The notes below the pieces were generated by a model that saw only the letters and a list, made by a program, of their open reading frames with translations, was not told the DNA's origin and made no database searches. Below are positions 1 to 6,560 of a stretch of 9,878 nt of DNA, one piece after another. The position numbers and the translations under genes were made by a program. The stretch's first letter is position 1; the number at the start of each line of letters is the position of its first letter. Source of the stretch: Thermus kawarayensis JCM 12314 (GTDB lineage: Bacteria; Deinococcota; Deinococci; Deinococcales; Thermaceae); contig BBBL01000036.1 in the NCBI GenBank assembly GCA_001311545.1, forward strand, positions 1 to 9,878, in the 5' to 3' direction.

Positions 1-300
1 CCGGTGGCCGGCCGGGGGTGCGGGGGCTGCCCCCTCCGCCACGGGTGTCCTGCTCGGGCCATCCGCTAGGCGGGGAGGCTGGGGCGGGGGTGAAACCGGT
101 TCCCTGCCCCAGTCCATCCCCATGCGAAACCCTTCGCTCAAAAGCGAGTCCAGTGTGCGTCACGTTTGGTAAGCTCCCAGTGGGAGAAGCAGGGGATCTT
201 CCACCCCATTCGCACCCCGGAGTGGGAAAAAGGCTGGGTCTTTCGCTTGCGGTTCCGGTGCCCGTTCAGGCCCGGTTAAGGGGGAGTCCATTATCTTGCC
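1..300. other. Leader-distal flank of the CRISPR array, no gene seen
   Basis: This 300-bp stretch lies beyond the last (oldest) repeat. I find no reading frame with coding character on either strand; open frames that cross it simply run on into the repeat array. It is less uniformly G/C-patterned than the cas genes and contains several small inverted repeats, such as TCGCT/AGCGA around 134-147 and CTCCC/GGGAG at 174-186. None is followed by a T-run that would make a convincing terminator. A half-match to the CRISPR repeat lies near 111-126 and is listed separately. The array transcript, read leftwards, would enter this region and presumably ends here or further left. Confidence 0.6.
111..126 (-). 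repeat. Possible relic of a CRISPR repeat (one half only)
   Basis: On the plus strand this reads AGTCCATCCCCATGCG. The first 12 bases match the first 12 bases of the array repeat at 11 of 12 positions, and the next four match after a 2-base gap. The other half of the repeat is not recognisable. It lies about 175 bp beyond the terminal repeat, which is close to but not exactly three 61-bp repeat-spacer units. It could be the decayed end of a once longer array, or a chance match in C-rich DNA. Confidence 0.25.
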
Positions 301-421
301 GGTCCATCCCCACGTGCGTGGGGACTACGATTTCCCAAAGCCCACGCACGCCCCACCCCTCGGTCCATCCCCACGTGCGTGGGGACTACTCCTCCAGCAG
401 CATCTCGACGATGCGCCCCGC

Positions 422-449
422 GGTCCATCCCCACGTGCGTGGGGACCAC
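422..449 (-). repeat. Variant CRISPR repeat (single-base change)
   Basis: This is the only repeat that differs from the consensus. Plus-strand position 447 is C instead of T, so the crRNA-strand repeat starts GTGGT rather than GTAGT. The change lies 5' of the hairpin stem and outside the crRNA handle, so processing should be unaffected. It is the third repeat from the leader-distal end, where older repeats tend to accumulate changes. This supports the assigned array polarity. Confidence 0.9.
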
Positions 450-1188
450 GCTCAGCCCGCTGGATGGCCCCACGCAGGGCGAGCGGTCCATCCCCACGTG
501 CGTGGGGACTACCGTGGAGCCCCCTAGGGGCCGCGCGGCCTTCGCGGTCCATCCCCACGTGCGTGGGGACTACGCTTGAAGACCTCGTCGGAGGTCTCGG
601 GGTCGTCCGGTCCATCCCCACGTGCGTGGGGACTACGAGATGCGCAAGTGGATAGCGGTAAGCGAATACGGTCCATCCCCACGTGCGTGGGGACTACATG
701 GCCCGCACGATCTGCCGGGCCAAGGTACTCGGTCCATCCCCACGTGCGTGGGGACTACTTCTACCACCTTCTTCTCCGCTCCGATCTTCTCGGTCCATCC
801 CCACGTGCGTGGGGACTACGCGAACCTGAAGGCTAGCGCTTACAACGTCCTCGGTCCATCCCCACGTGCGTGGGGACTACGCGTGGGCCCAGGCCTACGG
901 GGAGGATGACGGCGGTCCATCCCCACGTGCGTGGGGACTACGGTTGCCTTTCTGCTAGCCACATCCTGTTCGGAGGTCCATCCCCACGTGCGTGGGGACT
1001 ACCTCTTCACCTACCTCTACGCCACCCCCGAGGTCGGTCCATCCCCACGTGCGTGGGGACTACCGTAGGCCAGCTGCCAGAAGAGGTAGCCCGCCGCCGG
1101 TCCATCCCCACGTGCGTGGGGACTACTCTACCAACTGGCCGCTGCGGGGTTCACCCAACTGGTCCATCCCCACGTGCGTGGGGACTAC

Positions 1189-1221
1189 GAACGGCTTTGA
1201 TCACGTTGTCCAAGTCCCTCC
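1189..1221 (-). other. Spacer likely derived from a RusA-type resolvase gene
   Basis: Read on the crRNA strand in the second frame, this spacer encodes RDLDNVIKAV. RusA-family Holliday junction resolvases, common in phages and prophages, carry a conserved DLDN-x-x-KA segment containing two catalytic aspartates, and this spacer matches it without gaps. The spacer begins with the usual G after the repeat. The likely protospacer is therefore in a phage or plasmid rusA-like gene, with the crRNA in the sense of the coding strand. The match is ten residues only, recognised by eye. Confidence 0.6.
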
Positions 1222-2774
1222 GGTCCATCCCCACGTGCGTGGGGACTACAAGTTCCCACAGTGGATGCGGTCCTCCATCTAGGTCCATCCCCACGTGCGT
1301 GGGGACTACTTGCTCATGGGCCGCCCCTCGCCGATGCCGACGGTCCATCCCCACGTGCGTGGGGACTACGCCCTGCGGGGGGCGGGCTTTCCTCTCAACG
1401 ACGGTCCATCCCCACGTGCGTGGGGACTACGCACTCCCCACAGGGCTGCGGTTCTCCAGGACCGGTCCATCCCCACGTGCGTGGGGACTACGCCTAACGG
1501 GGTACTCCGCAAAGTCCAGTACCCCGGTCCATCCCCACGTGCGTGGGGACTACTAGTAGGTGGTGACATTCCCCTCCTCTTCTACCGGTCCATCCCCACG
1601 TGCGTGGGGACTACGCCGGCGCGGCCCGCCCCGGCGGCGGTCCAGGCGGTCCATCCCCACGTGCGTGGGGACTACACTATGTCTGAGCGAGTGACTTTCA
1701 CACTCCCGGTCCATCCCCACGTGCGTGGGGACTACCCAAAGCCCACTGTGGAGGCTGTGAAGACCCCGGTCCATCCCCACGTGCGTGGGGACTACCCAGT
1801 CACCAGTACAGCCCAGAACGTCTTGGACGGTCCATCCCCACGTGCGTGGGGACTACGGCAATCGCTCAGGAGCTCGGCGTAACTGAGCACCGGTCCATCC
1901 CCACGTGCGTGGGGACTACCGGTAGGTTGGAGATTCGGCCTCTTGACGGTTCGGTCCATCCCCACGTGCGTGGGGACTACTGTGGGGGAGTACATCCTCA
2001 AGCGTCTGAAGCACGGTCCATCCCCACGTGCGTGGGGACTACAGACCCTCGGGCCCCCTTCCTGGCCCACCTGCACGGTCCATCCCCACGTGCGTGGGGA
2101 CTACGTAGCGAAGCCCGTCTCCATGTTCTCCAGAAGCCGGTCCATCCCCACGTGCGTGGGGACTACGTGATGCGGGACGCCGCCCGGCACGGGGACACCG
2201 GTCCATCCCCACGTGCGTGGGGACTACGCGTCTAGCGTGGCGTTATAGATGGATTCCTTCGGTCCATCCCCACGTGCGTGGGGACTACGTTTAGATTGCA
2301 AAACACGGCGGACCGCTCACAGGTCCATCCCCACGTGCGTGGGGACTACTGGTGAACGCCAAAAGAACGTACTCTGCCAGCGGTCCATCCCCACGTGCGT
2401 GGGGACTACCCCTGTTTTCGTTTGTCGAGTTCTTCTATCCTCGGTCCATCCCCACGTGCGTGGGGACTACGCTTGGTAGTCTTTGGGCGAGACCACTAGG
2501 AACGGTCCATCCCCACGTGCGTGGGGACTACGCCGCCTTTGCCGTCACACTCCGGACAAGTCTCGGTCCATCCCCACGTGCGTGGGGACTACGCTCGGAT
2601 AGCGTACGCCGCCTCGCTGATGCCCGGTCCATCCCCACGTGCGTGGGGACTACATCCGGGTGGGGGGCGTGCGCGTGGAGCCCCCGGTCCATCCCCACGT
2701 GCGTGGGGACTACGCCTTTTCCGCCTGCAGGGCCCCCGCCACCGACGGTCCATCCCCACGTGCGTGGGGACTAC

Positions 2775-2834
2775 ACATGACCAGGACGGCAAAAACGCCC
2801 GCTCACCCCCCTTTATGTGTCTTTTTGGGAAGAT
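2775..2834 (-). promoter_or_regulatory. CRISPR leader between cas2 and the first repeat
   Basis: The 60 bp between the cas2 stop codon and the leader-proximal repeat is the expected I-E leader position, where Cas1-Cas2 insert new spacers. On the minus strand it contains A/T-rich patches unlike the surrounding genes (AAAAAGACACATAAA, then a T5 run), a G6 run, and ends CTGGTCATGT directly before the repeat. The patch CATAAA could serve as a -10 element but has no good -35 partner. Part of the functional leader or its promoter may lie inside the 3' end of cas2. The exact transcription start is not visible. Confidence 0.65.
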
Positions 2835-3210
2835 TTACGGGATTGTGCTGTCAAGATCCCCTTCGGAATCCTCGGCGAGGCGCTTTTTGTATCTCTCTAC
2901 CTGCTTAGTTAGTTTCTCTGCCTTCCGCCCCGCCTCGGCGTTCCGAACACTCACCAGCACTATACCATCAAAGTCCCGCAGGAAGCGGTCCGGGTAGCCG
3001 TGAAGCCGAAGGGCGAAGCCCTGCTCGGTGTTGGTGCGGTAGGCCATGGCTACCCGTCCCCCGCCTGCCTTCTCCACCGCCTTCTCCCAGAGCAAATCCC
3101 GGACCAGCACTCACCCGCCCCACGAAGACTCCCGTGTCCACCTCTACCAGGAAGCGGGTGAGGTCGCCCCTAAGGCTCCTCGGAACCTTCTCCAGGATCA
3201 TCACCACCAT
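2835..3210 (-). CDS. Cas2 (type I-E), frameshifted as written
   Basis: Cas2 forms the dimeric centre of the Cas1-Cas2 integrase that captures new spacers. The start chosen is ATG at 3210 with GGAG six bases upstream. The first part reads MVVMILEKVPRSLRGDLTR then VEVDTGVFVGRVS, typical of I-E Cas2. The frame must then change near 3108-3112 to continue VRDLLWEKAVEKA, AMAYRTNTEQGF and DFDGIVLVSV. Compared with the E. coli motif VSAKIRE, the simplest repair is two missing bases (or one extra) after the VSA codons. The repaired protein would be about 125 aa, roughly 30 longer than E. coli Cas2, because of a charged, probably helical tail (RKAEKLTKQVERYKKRLAED). The start overlaps the end of cas1 by 41 nt, implying translational coupling. 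Family assignment is firm; whether the shift is real is not. Confidence 0.9.
2849..2854 (-). promoter_or_regulatory. TTGACA hexamer in the cas2 3' end, possible -35 for the array
   Basis: A perfect consensus -35 hexamer, TTGACA, lies on the minus strand within the last codons of cas2 (the LDS codons of its C-terminus), about 75 bp before the first repeat. At the usual 16-18 nt spacing there is no good -10 hexamer (TTCCCA is the nearest). This is only a candidate for an array promoter independent of the cas operon. Confidence 0.25.
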
Positions 3211-4141
3211 AAGCCACTCCGCCCTCCACCTCGCCCTCGAGGTCCCAAAGCCCCCCTGGGCGGGAGGGGTCCTCCTCCACGGGGTCCTCGTCCTCGGGGA
3301 GGCCGAGGCCCCGGAAGAGGTTGAGAAGGTCTTCCGCCATGCGCTCCAAAAGCCTCCCCTCCTGGATGGCCTCCCGCAGGGCCCGGCGCACCCTGCGCTC
3401 CACACCTTCCTCGGACTCCGCCACGGTGCGGAAAGCGGCCGGCACCAGGTAGTCCGCCTTGTAGAGGTCGGCGATGTCGTAGACAAAGGAGAGGAGCTTC
3501 CCGGTGTGGATGAAGCCCAGGGCAGGGCTAAAGCCCATGGAGACAATCGCGGCGTGGGCTAGGCCGTAAAGGTAGCTGGCCCCGGCGGAAAGGGCTCGGT
3601 TCACAGGGTCCGCCGCCCGCCAGTTGCCCCGGTCGTAGCTCCGGCCGTACCAGGGCACGCCCGTTTCCCGGCTCCAGCGGGCGTAGTTCTCCCGCACCCG
3701 CACCCCCTCGAGGCCCCGCACCTGCTCCAGGGTGAGCCCCTCGGGCAGGGGCTCGGGAAAGCGCATGCGGTAAAGGCGAAGCACCACTTCCAAGTGGAGG
3801 GCGGGGTCGGCCCAGGCCCGGGCCTGGCGGTGGAGCCTTGCGGCGCTCCGGGTGTCCCCGAGGCCCTGGGCATAGAAGCGGGCTATCCCCTCCCCCACCC
3901 AGGCCACAGTACAGCCGTTCTCGGCAAGGAGGCGGATGGCGGCGTGGGTGATGCGGGTGCCGGGGCCCAGGAAGAGGACGCCCAGACCCGCCACCGGGGC
4001 CAGGGTGAGACCTTCCTGGTCGTAGATCCCGATGCCCCCCGCCTCCCGCTCCACCACGGCGTGCTCCACGTAAAGGTAGGAAAGCCCATCCCGGAACTTG
4101 GGGAGCTCCTTGAGGTTCCTGGCGCTGGGGACGGGCGGCAT
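3170..4141 (-). CDS. Cas1 (type I-E) spacer-integration endonuclease
   Basis: Cas1 is the metal-dependent integrase subunit that joins prespacer DNA to the leader-end repeat, acting with Cas2. The 323-aa frame is intact. Residues aligned by eye to the E. coli metal ligands are E145 (in VRGLEGVRVR), H212 (in GFIHTGK) and D222/D225 (in FVYDIADLYK). Around them are the conserved NRALSAGASYLYGLAHAAI helix and SPALGF segment. The ATG at 4141 was chosen because TAGGAG sits about six bases upstream, overlapping the cas6e stop codon; an ATG at 4146 is in another frame. The C-terminus is a long acidic, glycine-rich tail (from about residue 278), longer than in E. coli Cas1 (about 305 aa). Its last 41 nt overlap cas2. 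Confidence 0.97.
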   Translation of the reverse strand: MPPVPSARNLKELPKFRDGLSYLYVEHAVVEREAGGIGIYDQEGLTLAPVAGLGVLFLGPGTRITHAAIRLLAENGCTVAWVGEGIARFYAQGLGDTRSAARLHRQARAWADPALHLEVVLRLYRMRFPEPLPEGLTLEQVRGLEGVRVRENYARWSRETGVPWYGRSYDRGNWRAADPVNRALSAGASYLYGLAHAAIVSMGFSPALGFIHTGKLLSFVYDIADLYKADYLVPAAFRTVAESEEGVERRVRRALREAIQEGRLLERMAEDLLNLFRGLGLPEDEDPVEEDPSRPGGLWDLEGEVEGGVAYGGDDPGEGSEEP

Positions 4142-4149
4142 ACCATCTC

Positions 4150-4785
4150 CTAGGGCGCCACGGAAAGGAGGCCGAGGCCCAAGGCCTTCCCCGGGCCCAC
4201 GCCCCGCTCCAGGGTGGCCCGGGCCCGCTTTGCGTCCCCCACCTCGAGGCGCCCCTCAAAGAGCACCGCCTGCACCTGCACGAGCCTCCCTTCGCCCTCC
4301 TCCCCTTTCCTGCGGCGGACCTCCAGAAACGCGTCCTGGAGGATGCGAACCAGGGGCCCTTCCTCCCCCTCAAGAAGCCGGAAACCCCCTTCCAGAAGCC
4401 GTCTTTCCAGCCAGCCGATCTTCTCCAGAGGGGTCTTCAGGGCCACCCGCTTCCCCGTGGCGGCGAGGCGCTTGGCGGGGTTCGCCCGCAAGCGGAAGCG
4501 GAGGCGTTGGCCGGGCTTAAGGGCGGGGTCAAAGGGCTTGGGCGGGAAGACCTGGGCGTACCCCTCTTCCAGCACGCTCCAGTCGGGCTCGGTGAGGGTC
4601 TGCACCAGGACCACAGGGGGCTCCAGACCCCGGGCGGGCTCGAGGCGCCAGAGAAGCCGCTCCCGCCCTTCCTTAAGGGCCTCGGACACCGCCTTGCAGA
4701 GGGTGCGGTGCATCTCGTAGGGGTTCGCCAGGTCCCGGCGGGCGGCCCGGGAAGCCGGGTTCAGCACCAGCTTGCTAACCCACAC
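4150..4785 (-). CDS. Cas6e (CasE/Cse3) crRNA-processing endoribonuclease
   Basis: Cas6e cuts the repeat hairpin of the array transcript without metal ions, then stays bound to the hairpin as the 3'-end cap of Cascade. At 211 aa it has the same length as T. thermophilus Cse3, and from memory most of the sequence agrees. The catalytic tyrosine and histidine are present as Y23 and H26 in NPYEMHRTL. The C-terminal glycine-rich RNA-contact loop reads GVGPGKALGLGLL at about residues 194-206. Two ferredoxin-like (RAMP) domains are expected. Start is GTG at 4785, with GGGAGGT upstream, overlapping the end of cas5e by 11 nt. This frame is intact, unlike cas5e, cas7e and cas2. The array hairpin matches the substrate expected for this enzyme. 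Confidence 0.97.
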   Translation of the reverse strand: MWVSKLVLNPASRAARRDLANPYEMHRTLCKAVSEALKEGRERLLWRLEPARGLEPPVVLVQTLTEPDWSVLEEGYAQVFPPKPFDPALKPGQRLRFRLRANPAKRLAATGKRVALKTPLEKIGWLERRLLEGGFRLLEGEEGPLVRILQDAFLEVRRRKGEEGEGRLVQVQAVLFEGRLEVGDAKRARATLERGVGPGKALGLGLLSVAP

Positions 4786-5445
4786 GGCCTACCTCCCAAG
4801 CCGGAGGACCCTCCGGCACCTCTTCCTTCCGAAGCACCTCCTCCCGCACGTGCCGCGCGGCGAAGCGCCGCTCGCTGAAGGGGCCCGCGGGCTGGTCGTA
4901 GACCAGACGCCCCTCCTCGGCTTCCAGGACGAGGAGCAGGTCCTCCCGGGGAACCTTGCCCACCAGGTACGGGTAACCCTTTAAGGCCTCCTCCAGGGGA
5001 ACTTCCACGAGGCCGTCGTGGAGGTAAGGAGGGGGGCTCGGGACGTAGCTCTTGCGGCCCAGGTAGAGGGGGAAGCGGGGGTTCTTCAGGGCCCGGTGGA
5101 GGGCTTCCAGGAGGGCTCTTTCCCCCTCGAGGCCCACCAGGAAGGCCGCGTCAGAGAGGAAGTAGCGCCAGCTCTGCACGTCCCGCTTGGCCTTGAGGTC
5201 GGCGGCAAGGACGTTCTGGGCCGTCTGGTAGTCCACCTTGAGCACCCCCTTCCGGTCCACCCTAACCCCCATGCGGAGGGCAGCCAAATCGGAGACGTCC
5301 TCCCCCCGGTCCCGGCCCAGGGCGGCGGCCAGAAGGCCCACCACCCCGCTTTTCGTGGGGTAGGGCCAGGTGTCCCGGTGGTCAAAGCGGCTCCGCGTGC
5401 CCCAGGACTGCAGGGGGCTTGGAGCCTCAGGAGGAGGGTGGGCAC
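4775..5445 (-). CDS. Cas5e (CasD), Cascade 5'-handle-binding subunit, frameshifted
   Basis: Cas5e holds the 5' handle of the crRNA and joins CasA to the Cas7 backbone. The start is GTG at 5445, one base after the cas7e stop. The first codons read MPTLLLRLQAP, the conserved Cas5 N-terminal strand. One base is then missing at about 5412/5413 (an A would restore an ATG codon), after which the frame continues QSWGTRSRFDHRDTWPYP, TKSGVVGLLAAALGRDRGED and onwards to WEVGRVG. This matches the family pattern LRL-x-x-PMQxWG then PTxSG-x-x-GLLxxxLG. Repaired length would be about 223 aa, the usual size (E. coli CasD is 224). Without repair, the nearest ordinary start in the main frame is GTG at 5344, which would lose the first strand and the RNA-binding N-terminus. 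Confidence 0.93.
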
Positions 5446-5446
5446 G

Positions 5447-6560
5447 CTACACCCCCAGAAGGGCCTTCACGGCCTCCGCCGCCTTCTCCTTGAGGGCCTT
5501 CAGGTCCTCCAGTCTGGGAAAGCCGTCCCCTTCCGCCCCGGTGAGGTCCAAGACGCCCCTCCACTCCGGCTCCAGGGCCCGTAGACCCGGTCAAACTTCG
5601 CCCACTCCTTAAGGAGGGCGTCAGCGGAAAGCCGGGAGAGGGGGACTTCCTCCTTAGGCCGTAGGGGAGCCTCAAAGGCCGTGGCCAGGTTGCGGGGCAT
5701 CCCCTCCCCCGCCCGGAAGGCCACGAAGAGGGGCGGGTTGTGGGCGGCGAAGCTGTTCTGCTTCCCCGAGGCAGGGTGAGGGCGAAGGCCTCGAGGAAGG
5801 CCAAGACCCCCTTGAGGGCGAGCTCCTTGTCCCCCTGAAGGTTTTCCACGAGCCTGTCCAGGTCCACCACGGCGTAGCGGTAGAGGGTGGCGGAGTAGAA
5901 CTCCACGTCCCCCATCATCCCCGCCCCCGTGTCCTCCTTGGGGTTCAGGTCGTCCACGGCGGTGTAGAAGTCAAACTCCCGGTCCACCTTGTGGGTGCTT
6001 AGGGCGTGGGCCACCTGGGCCGCGGCGTCCACCCCGAGCTCGGGCCGGTCGGCCAGCATCCTGCCGAAGAGGGCCAGGTCCACGGCCTTGCCCCCGTCCA
6101 GGACCCGCTCCAGGGCCTTCTTGAGCTCGGGGGGCACCTCCGCTTTCTTCTTCCCCTTCACCTCGCCCGAGAGGGCCTCGAGGTTCTCCCGGATGCCCTG
6201 GGCCAGGGCGTCAAGCTCGCGGTTTCCCAGGAAGAGGAGGTACTCCGTCCGCCCCTCCTTCACCCCGAAGCCCAAGGCGTTCAGGGCGTTCTCTATGACG
6301 CGGCGGGCGAGTTCCTCCTCCACACCCGCAAGCCTGCGGAGAAGCTCTTCCACGAGCCGCTTCGTCCGCACCGCCCGCTCCTCCTCGGAGAGGAGGGGCC
6401 AGTCCCTAAAGGCCACCCGCACCGCCCGCTTCTGGGCCTGGCTGGAGATCCTGGCCCGCCTAAAGCCCCCGAAGAGGGCGTCCTTGGGGCTTCCCGTGTC
6501 GTCCCGGTTCAGGTTGCTCGGGGCCACCGTCTGCAGGATGTGCACCTCCAGAAGCCTCAT
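5447..6560 (-). CDS. Cas7e (CasC/Cse4) Cascade backbone subunit, two frameshifts
   Basis: Cas7e is the repeated backbone subunit (six copies in Cascade) that coats the crRNA spacer. The ATG at 6560 follows AAGGAGGTGGAGGC and overlaps the casB stop (ATGA). The N-terminus shows the Cse4 signature NLNRDDTGSPKDALFGG and RRARISSQAQKRAVR. Two missing bases interrupt the gene. The first is near 5770-5771 (CTGCC-TCGGGG; the restored frame reads TLPSGKQNSFAAHNPPLF). The second is near 5575-5580 in a GGGCCC run (after EWAKFDRVYG; the restored frame reads LEPEWRGVLDLTGAEGDGF to KALLGV and stops at 5447). Repaired length would be about 371 aa, normal for the family. Without repair the first frame stays open to 5427 and gives a 377-aa protein with a meaningless last third. 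Confidence 0.94.

Larger units (their letters stand above)
301..2774 (-). CRISPR. Type I-E CRISPR array, 41 repeats and 40 spacers
   Basis: The 28-bp repeat is identical in 40 of 41 copies (first copy 301-328, last 2747-2774). On the crRNA strand (minus) it starts GTAGT, has a palindromic core CCCCAC-GCAC-GTGGGG, and ends ATGGACC. The core folds into a 6-7 bp hairpin with a GCAC loop, as expected for a Cas6e substrate. Cleavage at the hairpin base would leave an 8-nt 5' handle AUGGACCG. Spacers, counted between 28-bp repeats, are 32 nt (7), 33 nt (24), 34 nt (5) and 35 nt (4). The nucleotide after each repeat is G on the crRNA strand in 36 of 40 cases, so a 29-bp repeat may be annotated instead. 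Transcription is assigned to the minus strand from cas gene orientation, handle sequence, the leader next to cas2 and the variant repeat at the far end. I noticed no duplicated spacers. Confidence 0.98.

Noticed and set aside
174..186. Inverted repeat CTCCC-AGT-GGGAG, considered as a terminator of the array transcript
   Set aside because: The stem is only five base pairs and no T-run follows it on either strand.
329..1767. An 11-base identity (CCAAAGCCCAC) between the spacer at 329-361 and the spacer at 1736-1767
   Set aside because: It is short and C-rich with different flanking bases; chance is a sufficient explanation.
18..2479. Many open frames across the array on both strands with repeated peptides such as [18 protein letters not shown] and GPSPRAWG
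   Set aside because: They are translations of the CRISPR repeat in each frame. The repeat carries no stop codon in several frames, so they are not genes.
2790..2803. GGGCG-TTTTT-GCC in the leader (minus strand), considered as a hairpin or protein-binding site
   Set aside because: Only three to four base pairs are possible, and a T-rich loop in a leader is not diagnostic.
5427..5446. cas7e ending at 5427 as a 377-aa protein
   Set aside because: That end belongs to a shadow frame after the first frameshift; the family-like C-terminus stops at 5447, one base before the cas5e start.
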